A stretch of 64,000 nt of DNA from Mesorhizobium waimense. Lineage in GTDB: Bacteria; Pseudomonadota; Alphaproteobacteria; Rhizobiales; Rhizobiaceae. This document shows positions 1-9,270 of the stretch, piece after piece; position 1 is the first letter of the stretch, and each line of letters opens with the position of its first letter. A program made the translations under genes and the position numbers. Where the stretch lies: NCBI RefSeq assembly GCF_003601975.1, contig NZ_QZWZ01000027.1, forward strand, positions 24,250 through 88,249, given 5' to 3'. A model generated the notes under the pieces. It ran no database searches and was not told where the DNA came from. It saw nothing but the letters and a program-made list of their open reading frames with translations.

Positions 1-1119
1 CTGGTCGGCATCGAGATACTGCCTGACCGAAGCCGGCGTGCGCATGAAATCGGTCGGTCGGATCGCCTCGTGCGCTTCCTGGGCGTTCTTGGCCTTGGTC
101 GTGTAAAAACGTGGCTTTTCCGGCAAGTATTTGGGGCCGAACTCCTTGGCGATCGCATCGCGCGCGGCGTCGATCGCCTCCGGCGCCATCTGTACGCCGT
201 CGGTTCGCATATAGGTGATCAGGCCGGCGGTCTCGCCGCCGATGTCCATGCCTTCATAGAGGCGCTGCGCCACCTGCATGGTGCGGCTGGCCGAAAAGCC
301 GAGGCCCGACGAGGCCGCCTGCTGCAGCGTCGAGGTGGTGAAGGGCGGGCCGGGATTGCGCTTGGTCGGCTTGGCCTCGACCGACAGCACCTTGAAGGTC
401 GCGCCTTCGAGCATCGCCTTGATGTCGTCGGCCTGCGCCTTGTTGGCGATGTCGAGTTTTTGCAGCTTCTTGCGCTCGAAGGCGGTGAGCCGCGCCTCGA
501 AATTCTCGGTGCGCGGCGTGCCGAGGATGGCGGCGATCTGCCAGTATTCCTCGCGGATGAAGCGCTCGATCTCGGATTCGCGGTCACAGACCAGGCGCAG
601 CGCCACTGACTGGACGCGGCCGGCCGAGCGGGCGCCCGGCAGCTTGCGCCACAGCACCGGCGACAGCGTGAAGCCGACGAGATAGTCCAGCGCCCGGCGC
701 GCCAGATAGGCGTCGACCAGCGGCGCATCGATCTGGCGCGGATTGGCCATTGCCTCCAGCACCGAGGTCTTGGTGATGGCGTTGAAGACGACGCGGCTGA
801 CCGGCTTGTCCTTCAGCGCGCGCTTCTGCTTCAGCACTTCCAGCACGTGCCAGGAGATCGCTTCGCCTTCGCGATCCGGGTCGGTGGCGAGGATCAGGCC
901 GTCGGCATCCTTCACCGCCTTGGCGATGTCCGCCAGGCGCTTGCCCGAGGCGGTGTCGACAGCCCAGGACATGGCGAAATCCTCATCCGGGCGCACCGAG
1001 CCATCCTTGGCTGGTAGATCGCGGACATGGCCGAACGAGGCCAGAACCTTATAGTTCTTGCCGAGGTATTTGTTGATTGTCTTAGCCTTGGCCGGCGATT
1101 CGACGACGACGACGTCCAT
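1..1119 (-). CDS. topA: DNA topoisomerase I, N-terminal part (cut by window edge)
   Basis: Type IA topoisomerase that relaxes negatively supercoiled DNA through a 5'-phosphotyrosine intermediate. The reverse-strand product begins MDVVVVESPAKAKTINKYLG, the start of the TOPRIM domain with its catalytic Glu, and continues through the ATDPDREGEAISWH motif that holds the metal-binding Asp residues. It runs on through SAGRVQSVALRLV to the active-site stretch GLITYMRTDG, with the Tyr about 45 residues before the edge. About 373 residues are present; the C-terminal zinc and basic domains lie outside. The start at 1119 gives the family's usual N-terminus. The usual alphaproteobacterial upstream neighbour dprA is not there: a 381 bp gap and an unrelated small gene precede it. 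Confidence 0.97.
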   Translation of the reverse strand, partial: MDVVVVESPAKAKTINKYLGKNYKVLASFGHVRDLPAKDGSVRPDEDFAMSWAVDTASGKRLADIAKAVKDADGLILATDPDREGEAISWHVLEVLKQKRALKDKPVSRVVFNAITKTSVLEAMANPRQIDAPLVDAYLARRALDYLVGFTLSPVLWRKLPGARSAGRVQSVALRLVCDRESEIERFIREEYWQIAAILGTPRTENFEARLTAFERKKLQKLDIANKAQADDIKAMLEGATFKVLSVEAKPTKRNPGPPFTTSTLQQAASSGLGFSASRTMQVAQRLYEGMDIGGETAGLITYMRTDGVQMAPEAIDAARDAIAKEFGPKYLPEKPRFYTTKAKNAQEAHEAIRPTDFMRTPASVRQYLDADQ

Positions 1120-1500
1120 GAGGTCTCATATCAGCTGTGGGCGGCAGAAGAATTCCGCTGCGCGACGCGTTCTTTTCGTCGCTCACATGGCCGCGCTTTT
1201 GCAATCGGTCAAGGGCAAGTGGCCAAATTGCGGGGACGTCCGCAGCAATACACTCTTAGAGTGTATGGGGAACATCACAGAATTTCGGGGAAGGCCGTTC
1301 ATGCTTCGAGCGACCCGAAACGACTCGGAGATACGTCGCCGGCGACCATGCCAATCAGGCCCAGTGCCGCATCTGAGCAGGCGCAATGGCCTGCATAATG
1401 AAACCGGCCGCCAGGCGCATGGAGGTGCCCGGCGACCAGTCGACGTCCCGCTCGCGACAGCACGCTGTCTGCCAGCAGGCAGGACGCTCCATTGGGAACT
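1120..1500. other. Intergenic region upstream of topA
   Basis: This 381 bp gap contains no convincing gene. Short open frames exist on both strands but lack a recognisable product or start signal. The reverse strand near 1300-1420 reads like fragments of a small membrane protein in two frames (MRLAAGFIMQAI in one, ALGLIGMVAGDVSP in the next), so a decayed gene is possible but unproven. The only sharp signal is the palindrome at 1248-1266. Confidence 0.4.
1248..1266. promoter_or_regulatory. 19 bp perfect palindrome, candidate operator upstream of topA
   Basis: ATACACTCTTAGAGTGTAT consists of two 8 bp arms with exact dyad symmetry around a 3 bp centre. It lies about 130 bp upstream of the topA start. 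The size and spacing suit a dimeric helix-turn-helix repressor such as a TetR, GntR or MarR type. No matching regulator gene is adjacent and the motif is not one I can assign. Confidence 0.45.
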
Positions 1501-1878
1501 TCAGTCGGCCTTGACGACGTGCCAGACCTCGCCGACGCCGTCACCGGTCATGTCGCCGGCCTTCTTGTCCTTGATGAAGGTGTAGACCGGCTTGCCCTCA
1601 TAGGCCCACATCTTGGTGCCGTCGGTGCGGTCGACGACTGTCCATTCACCGTCGGCCTTGGCCTCGGCCTCGGCTTTCAGGGGCGGCCAGTTGGTGGCGC
1701 ATTTGTCGTAGCAGTTGGTCTTGCCCTTCTCGTCCTTGTCATAGGTATAAAGCGTCATGCCGTTGGCATCGGTGTAGATCTTGGTGCCGCCGACATCGGC
1801 TTCCTTCCACGCCTCGGCGGCGAAGGAAGCGGCAGTGCTGAGCAAAAGCGCGGCGAGCCCGGCTGTGATCGTTTTCAT
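1501..1878 (-). CDS. Small secreted protein with YxYxxD repeats (COG4315-like)
   Basis: A 125-residue protein with a signal peptide (MKTITAGLAALLLSTAASFA, cut after AxA). The mature part shows two family repeats, LYTYDKDEKGKTNC and VYTFIKDKKAGDMTGDGVG, the second ending in EVWHVVKAD. There is one Cys pair (CYDKCATNWPP) that may form a disulfide. Proteins of this family are periplasmic or surface proteins of unknown function. The chosen start has AGGGAGA eight bases upstream; longer upstream frames lack this. It stands alone, transcribed towards topA. Confidence 0.85.
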   Translation of the reverse strand: MKTITAGLAALLLSTAASFAAEAWKEADVGGTKIYTDANGMTLYTYDKDEKGKTNCYDKCATNWPPLKAEAEAKADGEWTVVDRTDGTKMWAYEGKPVYTFIKDKKAGDMTGDGVGEVWHVVKAD

Positions 1879-2062
1879 GGAAATCTCCCTGGGTAATACG
1901 AAGAGACGCGCGGGAAATCGCGGCCTCGTCTGTTCAACGCGCCCGGCCGCTCGTTTCTTCCCCCTGCCTGTTGCTCCAGGCAGTGCAGCTTGCCACAAAA
2001 TGGTGATTGGTGGACAAGGCGGTGCGTCGCTATATGCGCGCCAGCATCATCGGAGCTACGGA

Positions 2063-2809
2063 ATGGCATTGGACATCGGCTATGTCAGCGCAGTCGGGGC
2101 GGGGGCGATCTCGTTCCTGTCGCCTTGCGTGCTGCCGCTGGTGCCGCCTTATCTCTGCTACATGGCCGGCGTCTCGGTCGACGATTTTCGCGGCGATGCT
2201 GGAGCCACTGCCAAAGCCGGCGCGCGTGGCGCACTGATTGCGTCCTCGATCGCCTTCGTGCTCGGCTTCTCTACCGTCTTCGTCGCGCTAGGTGCGGGCG
2301 CCTCGACCATCGGTCATTGGCTGCGCGTCTGGCAGGAGCAATTGGCGCTGGCCGCCGGCGTGCTGATCATCCTGATGGGCCTGAATTTCCTCGGCATATT
2401 GCGAATCCCGCTTCTGTCGCGCGAGGCGCGCTTCCAGTCGCAAGGCAAGCCAGCCAGCCTGATCGCCGCCTATGTCATGGGGCTGGCCTTCGCCTTCGGC
2501 TGGACGCCCTGCATCGGCCCGGTGTTGGGCCCGATCCTGACGCTAGCCGGCGGCCGCGAGACGGTCGGCGAGGGGGCGCTGCTGCTCGCCGCCTATTCGC
2601 TCGGGCTGGGCATCCCGTTCCTGATCGCAGCCCTGTTTTCCGGCGCCTTCATGCGCTTCCTCGGCAAATTCCGCGTCCATCTCGGCCGCGTCGAAAAGGC
2701 TATTGGCGCGCTATTGGTCGTGGCGGGGGTGTTTTTCCTCACCGGCGGCGTGCAGAGCGCGTCCTACTGGTTGTTGGAGAATTTCCCGGTGCTGGGACAG
2801 TTGGGGTAG
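2063..2809 (+). CDS. ccdA: CcdA-family thiol:disulfide transporter
   Basis: A 248-residue integral membrane protein of the CcdA/DsbD-beta family, which carries reducing equivalents from cytoplasmic thioredoxin across the inner membrane for cytochrome c maturation or other periplasmic thiol reduction. The two diagnostic cysteines are present in SFLSPCVLPLVPP near the N-terminus and GWTPCIGPVLGPIL near residue 150, each at the start of a three-helix half, for six predicted helices. The start at 2063 has GGAG seven bases upstream. It is monocistronic, head-to-head with the small secreted protein gene. No cytochrome c assembly genes are nearby, so the redox partner cannot be named. Confidence 0.92.
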   Translation: MALDIGYVSAVGAGAISFLSPCVLPLVPPYLCYMAGVSVDDFRGDAGATAKAGARGALIASSIAFVLGFSTVFVALGAGASTIGHWLRVWQEQLALAAGVLIILMGLNFLGILRIPLLSREARFQSQGKPASLIAAYVMGLAFAFGWTPCIGPVLGPILTLAGGRETVGEGALLLAAYSLGLGIPFLIAALFSGAFMRFLGKFRVHLGRVEKAIGALLVVAGVFFLTGGVQSASYWLLENFPVLGQLG

Positions 2810-2905
2810 GCCAACCATCTCACCGGAATTTAACCGCATTGGTGCAGCATGGCGCCAATGCTAGATAGTTTCGATTCCTGATCCCTTTCATATGGTTGCC
2901 CTTTC

Positions 2906-4264
2906 ATGAGCCAGAGATCCTGCCTGTCCGTCATCCTAGCCGCCGGCGAAGGCACGCGCATGAAGAGTGCATTGCCAAAGGTGCTTCACCAGATCGCAGG
3001 CCTGCCGATGGTCGCTCATGTGGTGAAGGCGGCCGAGTCTGCCGGTGCGAACGGTCAGGCGCTGGTCATCGGCCATGGGGCGGATGAGATGCGCAACGCG
3101 GCGGCCAAATTTGCGCCGAAGGCCGAGACATTCGTGCAGGAAAAGCGCCTTGGCACCGCGCACGCTGTGCTGGCCGCACGCGATGCGATATCAAAGGGTT
3201 ATGACGATGTCCTGGTGATGTTCGGCGACACGCCGCTGATCGACTCCGACGCGCTGACGGCTGCACGGCTGAAGCTGGCCGAAGGTGCGGCCGTCGTGGT
3301 CATCGGTTTCCGCACGCCCAACCCGACTGGCTATGGTCGTCTGATCGAAAAGGGCGGCAAACTGATCGCCATTCGCGAGGAAAAGGACTGCTCCGACGAG
3401 GAGAAGAGGATCACCTTCTGCAATGCCGGCATGATGGCGGTGGCCGGCGGCCAGGCGCTAAAACTGCTCGACGCGGTCGGCAACAAGAACGCCAAGGGCG
3501 AATATTACCTGACCGACATCGTCGAGATTGCCGGTGGCCAAGGCTTGGATGTCGTCGCCACCGAGGCCAGTTTCGAGAACGCGCTCGGCATCAACAACCG
3601 CGCCGAGCTGGCCGAGGCCGAAGGCATCTGGCAGCGGCGCCGGCGGCGTCAGGCCATGCTCTCGGGAGTCACGCTGATTGCGCCCGAGACCGTGTTCTTC
3701 TCACACGATACCGAGATCGGCGCCGACACCATCGTCGAGCCCAATGTCTGGTTCGGGCCCGGTGTGAAGATCGCCACGGGCGCCAAGATCCATGCCTTCA
3801 GCCATATCGAAGGCGCCACCGTGGCTTCCAACTGCGATGTCGGGCCGTTCGCCCGGCTGCGGACGGGGGCCGATCTCAAGCAGAAGGCCAAGGTCGGCAA
3901 TTTCTGCGAGGTCAAGCAGGCTGTCATCGAGGAGGGCGCCAAGGTCAACCATCTGACCTATATCGGCGATGCGCGGGTTGGAGCGGGCGCCAATATCGGC
4001 GCCGGCACCATCACCTGCAATTATGACGGCTATTCGAAATTCTTCACCGATATCGGGGAAGGTGCCTTCATCGGCTCGAACTCCTCGCTGGTCGCACCAC
4101 TATCGATCGGCAAGGGCGGCTACATCGCCTCGGGCAGCATCATCACCGAAAGCGTGCCCGACGACGCGCTGGCCTTCGGCCGCGCCCGCCAGCGGACGCT
4201 GCCCGGCAAAGGCAAGGAATTGCGCGTACGCTTTGCTTCGGCGGCTGCAGCCAAGAAAAAGTGA
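2906..4264 (+). CDS. glmU: Bifunctional GlcNAc-1-P uridyltransferase / GlcN-1-P acetyltransferase
   Basis: A 452-residue enzyme making UDP-GlcNAc, the precursor of peptidoglycan and lipid A, in the cytoplasm. The N-terminal pyrophosphorylase domain starts with LAAGEGTRMKSALPKVLH and carries the nucleotide-binding GDTPL. From about residue 250 a left-handed beta-helix of hexapeptide repeats forms the acetyltransferase domain, including NFCEVK and GAGTITCNYDG. Length is normal for the family. It precedes glmS by 188 bp; the two give successive steps of the same pathway and the pair is a conserved rhizobial neighbour arrangement. Confidence 0.98.
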   Translation: MSQRSCLSVILAAGEGTRMKSALPKVLHQIAGLPMVAHVVKAAESAGANGQALVIGHGADEMRNAAAKFAPKAETFVQEKRLGTAHAVLAARDAISKGYDDVLVMFGDTPLIDSDALTAARLKLAEGAAVVVIGFRTPNPTGYGRLIEKGGKLIAIREEKDCSDEEKRITFCNAGMMAVAGGQALKLLDAVGNKNAKGEYYLTDIVEIAGGQGLDVVATEASFENALGINNRAELAEAEGIWQRRRRRQAMLSGVTLIAPETVFFSHDTEIGADTIVEPNVWFGPGVKIATGAKIHAFSHIEGATVASNCDVGPFARLRTGADLKQKAKVGNFCEVKQAVIEEGAKVNHLTYIGDARVGAGANIGAGTITCNYDGYSKFFTDIGEGAFIGSNSSLVAPLSIGKGGYIASGSIITESVPDDALAFGRARQRTLPGKGKELRVRFASAAAAKKK

Positions 4265-4353
4265 ATATTGGCAGGCCAAGCGCCTGAAAAACCGAACGAT
4301 TGCAGTAACCGGGGTTGCAAGAGCGGTCTGTCATGGTGCATTGCGAGCAGGAC

Positions 4354-4373
4354 CGTTCCGCTGACACGGAACG
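4354..4373 (+). terminator. Weak stem-loop between glmU and glmS
   Basis: CGTTCCG and CGGAACG form a 7 bp stem around CTGACA, followed by AAACG and no real T-run. It could attenuate glmU transcription before glmS or be incidental. Confidence 0.3.
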
Positions 4374-4452
4374 AAACGCAAAGTGACTTTTACGGCAGGC
4401 CGGCAATCCCTAGATAGCGCTGGGTTTCTGCAGGGAATCGGGGGCAAGCGCC

Positions 4453-6276
4453 ATGTGCGGTATCGTCGGAATTGTCGGCCAACAGCAGGTCGCGCCGCTT
4501 ATCGTCGATGCGCTGAAACGGCTCGAATACCGCGGCTATGACTCGGCCGGCGTCGCCACCATCGAACATGGCGAGCTTGGCCGTCGGCGCGCCGAAGGCA
4601 AGTTGGTCAATCTCGAACGCCTGCTGAAGAACGAGCCGCTGGACGGCACGATCGGCATCGGCCACACGCGCTGGGCGACGCATGGCGTGCCGAACGAAAC
4701 TAACGCGCATCCGCATTTTTCCGACGGCGTCGCCATCGTCCACAATGGCATCATCGAGAATTTCGCCGAGCTGCGCGACGAACTGATCCGCGACGGCTAC
4801 ACATTCTCCTCGCAGACCGACACCGAGGTCGTCGCGCATCTAGTAGCGCGCGAACTGACCAAGGGGCTGAAGCCGGTCGAGGCCGCGCACCAGGCGCTGA
4901 AGCGGCTGGAAGGCGCCTTTGCGCTGGCCATCATGTTCAAAGGTGACGAAGACCTGATCGTTGGCGCCCGCAACGGCCCGCCTTTGGCCGTCGGCCATGG
5001 CGACGGCGAGATGTTTTTGGGTTCCGACGCCATCGCGCTGGCGCCCTTCACCAATTCGATCACCTACCTGGAAGACGGCGACTGGGCGGTGGTGCGCCGC
5101 AACGACGTCGCCATCTTCGACATGGACGGCAACAAGGTCGACCGCAAGCGCCAGCAGTCGCTCTCGACCAGCTTCATGGTCGACAAGGGCAACCGCCGGC
5201 ACTTCATGGAAAAGGAAATCCATGAGCAGCCGGAAGTGATCTCGCACACGCTGGCGCATTATGTGGATTTCGTCTCCGGCGTCTCCAAGCCTCTCGAGCT
5301 GCCGTTCGATTTCGCCAAAATCGGCCGGCTGGCGATCTCGGCCTGCGGCACCGCCTATCTCGCCGGGCTGATCAGCAAGTATTGGTTCGAGCGCTACGCA
5401 AGGCTACCGGTCGACATCGATGTCGCTTCGGAATTCCGCTACCGCGAGATGCCGCTGTCTTCGAACGACGCCGCCTTCTTCATCTCGCAGTCGGGCGAAA
5501 CAGCCGACACGCTGGCGTCGCTGCGCTACTGCCGCAAGGCCGGCATGAAGATCGGCGCAGTCGTCAATGTGCGCGAATCGACCATGGCGCGCGAATCCGA
5601 CGTGGTGCTGCCGACGCTCGCCGGTCCCGAGATCGGCGTTGCCTCGACCAAGGCTTTTACCTGCCAGCTGTCGGTGTTGGCCTCGCTTGCGGTGCGGGCC
5701 GGCGTGGCGCGCGGAACGATTTCGCGCGAGCAGGAAAAGACGCTGGTGCGCGAGTTGTCGGAAGCGCCGCGCTTTGCCAATCAGGTTTTGAAACTCGACG
5801 GGCAGATCGAACGGATCTCGCGCGAACTCTCGCGCTACAAGGACGTGCTCTATATCGGCCGCGACACTAATTTCCCGCTGGCCATGGAAGGCGCGCTGAA
5901 GCTGAAGGAAATCTCCTATATCCACGCCGAGGGCTATGCCGCCGGCGAGCTGAAGCACGGGCCGATCGCGCTGATTGACGAGAACATGCCGGTCATCGTC
6001 ATCGCCCCGCATGACCGCATCTTCGAAAAGACGGTGTCGAACATGCAGGAAGTGGCGGCGCGCGGCGGCAAGATCATCCTGATCACAGACAGCAAGGGTG
6101 CAGCGCAGGCCAGCGTCAAGACGATGGAGACGATCATCCTGCCCGACGTGCCCGAAATCATCTCGCCGATCATCTGCGCGCTGCCGATCCAGATGCTGGC
6201 CTACTTCACCGCCGTGTTCATGGGCACGGACGTCGACCAGCCGCGCAATCTGGCGAAATCGGTGACGGTGGAATAG
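4453..6276 (+). CDS. glmS: Glutamine--fructose-6-phosphate aminotransferase (isomerising)
   Basis: A 607-residue enzyme producing glucosamine-6-phosphate from fructose-6-phosphate and glutamine, the entry to amino-sugar synthesis. It starts MCGIVGIVG, so Cys2 becomes the N-terminal nucleophile of the class II glutaminase domain (about residues 2-220). Two SIS sugar-isomerase domains follow, with SACGTAYLAG, ISQSGETADTLASLR and STKAFTCQL in the first. The C-terminus ends PRNLAKSVTVE, the family hallmark. A GGGGGC stretch lies close upstream. No glmS ribozyme-like structure is evident in the 188 bp leader. Confidence 0.98.
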   Translation: MCGIVGIVGQQQVAPLIVDALKRLEYRGYDSAGVATIEHGELGRRRAEGKLVNLERLLKNEPLDGTIGIGHTRWATHGVPNETNAHPHFSDGVAIVHNGIIENFAELRDELIRDGYTFSSQTDTEVVAHLVARELTKGLKPVEAAHQALKRLEGAFALAIMFKGDEDLIVGARNGPPLAVGHGDGEMFLGSDAIALAPFTNSITYLEDGDWAVVRRNDVAIFDMDGNKVDRKRQQSLSTSFMVDKGNRRHFMEKEIHEQPEVISHTLAHYVDFVSGVSKPLELPFDFAKIGRLAISACGTAYLAGLISKYWFERYARLPVDIDVASEFRYREMPLSSNDAAFFISQSGETADTLASLRYCRKAGMKIGAVVNVRESTMARESDVVLPTLAGPEIGVASTKAFTCQLSVLASLAVRAGVARGTISREQEKTLVRELSEAPRFANQVLKLDGQIERISRELSRYKDVLYIGRDTNFPLAMEGALKLKEISYIHAEGYAAGELKHGPIALIDENMPVIVIAPHDRIFEKTVSNMQEVAARGGKIILITDSKGAAQASVKTMETIILPDVPEIISPIICALPIQMLAYFTAVFMGTDVDQPRNLAKSVTVE

Positions 6277-6359
6277 GCGCCGTTTAAAAAATTTCGCAAT
6301 TCCAAAGCGCCTTGCGGTTCACTAATGTCGCGTTGCAATCAACGCGCCGCGGTGAACCC

Positions 6360-7118
6360 ATGTCCGACGCTCCCAAGACTTCAGGCATGACCCGGCTGCG
6401 GAATTATTTCCTGACCGGCTTCATCGTCTGCGCACCGCTGGCCATCACCGCCTATATCGCCTGGTCGTTCATCGGCTGGGTCGATTCCTGGGTGAAACCC
6501 TATATTCCGGCGCGCTACAGCCCCGACACCTATCTGCCGGTCCCTGTTCCGGGCTTTGGCCTGATCGTTGCCTTGATCCTGATCACGCTGATCGGTTTCA
6601 TGACGGCCAACATCGTCGGTCGCGCCATCGTCAATTTCGGCGAACGCTTGCTCGGTCGCATGCCCTTGGTGCGCGGCATCTACGGTTCGCTGAAGCAGAT
6701 TTTCCAAACGGTGCTGTCCAACAAGGGCGACATGTTTCACCAGGTCGGGCTGGTCGAGTATCCGCGCAAGGGCGTCTGGTCGCTGGTCTTCGTCGCCAGC
6801 GAAAAGGAAACCGAGATCAACCAGAAGCTCGACCAGGAAGGTGACCCGCTGATCGCGGTGTTCATGCCCTGCACACCGAACCCGACCACCGGCTTCCTGA
6901 TGTATGTGCTGAAATCCGACATCGTGCTGCTCGACATGACGATCGAGGACGGCGCCAAGCTGATCGTCTCGGCCGGGCTAGTGGCGCCTGAGGGGAAGGC
7001 CAAGATCGTGACCGTCAACGGCGAGCGGATCGACGGTCCGCTTGCCAATCCACCACTCGGCGCCGGGCCTCAGCCGGCGCGCAGCAGGCGCACGGCCTCG
7101 TCGCGGCCGAACAGATAA
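6360..7118 (+). CDS. DUF502 family membrane protein
   Basis: A 252-residue inner-membrane protein of unknown function. After a short cytoplasmic segment it has one helix (NYFLTGFIVCAPLAITAYIA) and a second at about residues 60-85 (GFGLIVALILITLIGFM). A conserved soluble region follows, with GRMPLVRGIYGSLKQIF and PNPTTGFLMYV, both typical of DUF502. It follows glmS by 83 bp. Its last 49 bp overlap the 3' end of recG on the other strand, and the overlapping tail is a variable Arg/Ser/Pro-rich extension. DUF502 next to recG is common in rhizobia, but no functional link is established. Confidence 0.9.
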   Translation: MSDAPKTSGMTRLRNYFLTGFIVCAPLAITAYIAWSFIGWVDSWVKPYIPARYSPDTYLPVPVPGFGLIVALILITLIGFMTANIVGRAIVNFGERLLGRMPLVRGIYGSLKQIFQTVLSNKGDMFHQVGLVEYPRKGVWSLVFVASEKETEINQKLDQEGDPLIAVFMPCTPNPTTGFLMYVLKSDIVLLDMTIEDGAKLIVSAGLVAPEGKAKIVTVNGERIDGPLANPPLGAGPQPARSRRTASSRPNR

Positions 7119-9178
7119 AGCAATAGCCGAAGCGCTGAGCCGCGCTCGGACTGCAATTCCGGATCGCGCGACAGGAGCAGCCTTGCATCGTCGCGGGCGG
7201 CTTCGAGCAGGTCGGCATGCGCCTCGATGCGCGCCACCTGGAAGCCGGGCGTGCCGGACTGCCGAGTGCCAAGCAATTCGCCTTCGCCGCGCAGCTTCAA
7301 ATCCTCCTCGGCGATGCGGAACCCGTCCTCGGTCTCGCGCATCACCGACAGCCGGCGTTTTGCCGTCTCGCCGAGCGGATCCTTGTAGAGCAGCACGCAG
7401 GATGACGGCTTGTCGCCGCGCCCGACCCGGCCGCGCAGCTGGTGCAACTGGGCAAGGCCGAAGCGCTCGGCGTGCTCGATGACCATGATCGTCGCATCCG
7501 GAACATCGACGCCGACTTCGATGACCGTGGTGGCGATCAGGATGCGCGTCTCGCCCTGTTTGAAGGCGCGCATAGCCTCATCCTTTTCCGTACCCTTCAT
7601 GCGACCATGCACCAGCCCGATCCGGTCGCCGAACAGCGGCTTCAGCGAGGCAAAGCGGTCCTCCGCCGACATCAGCTTGATCTCTTCGGATTCCTCGACC
7701 AACGGACAGATCCAGTAGATCTTCTGGCCGTCGGCGACGGCGTCGAGCATACGGCCGACCAGTTCGTCCAGCCTTTCGAGGGGCAAGGTCACGGTGCGGA
7801 TCGGCTGGCGGCCGACCGGCTTCTCGGTCAGCTTCGAGACGTCCATGTCGCCGAAGGCGGTCAGCACCAAAGTGCGTGGGATCGGCGTCGCCGTCATCAC
7901 TAGCATGTCGGGCGCGTCGCCCTTGGCGGTGATGGCAAGCCGCTGATGGACGCCGAAACGGTGCTGCTCGTCGACCACGGCGAAGACGAGGTCGTGGAAA
8001 GTCACGGTTTCCTGGAACAGCGCATGGGTGCCGACAACGATGTCGATTTCTCCGTTTGCAAGACCGGCGAGCGTGTCGGTGCGCTCGCGGCCCTTTTCGC
8101 GGCCGGTGAGGATGGCGACGCGCAGCCCTGCCTTTTCAGCCAGAGGCGTGATCGTCGCCAAGTGCTGGCGCGCCAGGATTTCGGTCGGCGCCATCAAGGC
8201 CGCCTGGCCGCCGGCCTCGACGGCGCGCGCCATGGCAAGCAGCGCGACCACTGTCTTGCCGGAGCCGACGTCACCTTGCAGCAGGCGCAGCATGCGTTCT
8301 GGATCGGCGAGATCGGCATTGATTTCGGCGAGCGCGAATTCCTGGCTGGCGGTCAGCGAATAGGGCAGGGCCGCGCGAAGTTTTTCGACGATGCGGCCGT
8401 CGCCGATCAGCGGCCGGCCGGACAGGCGGCGGACTTTTGCACGTACCAGCGCCAGCGAGACCTGGCCGGCCAGCAATTCGTCATAGGCAAGCCGCCGCCA
8501 CGCTGCCCCCTCGATGGCGACATCGATCGGGTCGGCCGGATTGTGGATGCGGGCGAGCGCATCGCCGAAGCTAGGGAAGGTCTGGCGGCGCATGAAGGCG
8601 TCGTCCTGCCATTCCGGCAGCTCGGGCAACCGGCCGAGCGCCTGGCCGATCGCCCGGCGCAGTACTTTCCCCGACAGGCCGGCGGTCAGCGGATAGACCG
8701 GCTCGACCAGCGGCAGGGCTTCGGTGTCACTGGCCAACGCGATATGATCGGGGTGGACCATGGTTGGGCGGCCGTTGAACCATTCCATGCGGCCGGAGAC
8801 GACGACATGCTCGCCCACGGGCATCGTCTTTTCGAGATAGGCGGCGTGGGCGTGAAAGAAAGTCAGGCCGATTTCGCCCGTATCGTCGTGGGCGTAGACC
8901 CGGTAAGGAACCGACCGGTTGCCGCGCGGCGGCGGCTGGTGGCGGTCGATGCGCACGTCGAGAGTGACGATGGCGCCTGCCGGCGCGAGCGCGATGCCCG
9001 GCCGGTTGCGGCGGTCGATCACGGTGTGCGGCAGCACGAACAAAAGGTCGCCGGCGCGGGCGGCGCGGTCGCCGAGATCGGCAGCCACCACCTTCTCGAT
9101 CAGCACGCCGACCTTCGGCCCGACGCCGGCGAGCGAGATGATCGGGACGAACAGCGGATCAAGGAGGGAAGGGCGCAT
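7070..9178 (-). CDS. recG: ATP-dependent DNA helicase RecG
   Basis: A 702-residue superfamily 2 helicase that regresses stalled replication forks and processes recombination junctions. The N-terminal wedge/OB domain is present. Walker A is LLQGDVGSGKTVVALL, motif II is VVDEQHRFGVHQR, and the C-terminal helicase motifs include LIATTVIEVGVDVP and QLRGRVGRG. It is divergent from sdhE with only 92 bp between starts, so the two promoters must lie in that interval. The 3' end overlaps the DUF502 gene tail to tail. Confidence 0.98.
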   Translation of the reverse strand: MRPSLLDPLFVPIISLAGVGPKVGVLIEKVVAADLGDRAARAGDLLFVLPHTVIDRRNRPGIALAPAGAIVTLDVRIDRHQPPPRGNRSVPYRVYAHDDTGEIGLTFFHAHAAYLEKTMPVGEHVVVSGRMEWFNGRPTMVHPDHIALASDTEALPLVEPVYPLTAGLSGKVLRRAIGQALGRLPELPEWQDDAFMRRQTFPSFGDALARIHNPADPIDVAIEGAAWRRLAYDELLAGQVSLALVRAKVRRLSGRPLIGDGRIVEKLRAALPYSLTASQEFALAEINADLADPERMLRLLQGDVGSGKTVVALLAMARAVEAGGQAALMAPTEILARQHLATITPLAEKAGLRVAILTGREKGRERTDTLAGLANGEIDIVVGTHALFQETVTFHDLVFAVVDEQHRFGVHQRLAITAKGDAPDMLVMTATPIPRTLVLTAFGDMDVSKLTEKPVGRQPIRTVTLPLERLDELVGRMLDAVADGQKIYWICPLVEESEEIKLMSAEDRFASLKPLFGDRIGLVHGRMKGTEKDEAMRAFKQGETRILIATTVIEVGVDVPDATIMVIEHAERFGLAQLHQLRGRVGRGDKPSSCVLLYKDPLGETAKRRLSVMRETEDGFRIAEEDLKLRGEGELLGTRQSGTPGFQVARIEAHADLLEAARDDARLLLSRDPELQSERGSALRLLLYLFGRDEAVRLLRAG

Positions 9179-9270
9179 AATGTCAGCTTATGTCGCGACG
9201 GCCATTGCGCAAGGCTGACACCGCCCTCTATCCACGCTATATGCGCCGCTTCAGACAGGGACGCGGCACG

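Noticed and set aside
4265..4452. A glmS ribozyme or riboswitch in the glmS leader
   Set aside because: No matching secondary-structure core could be recognised, and the ribozyme is known mainly from Gram-positive bacteria.
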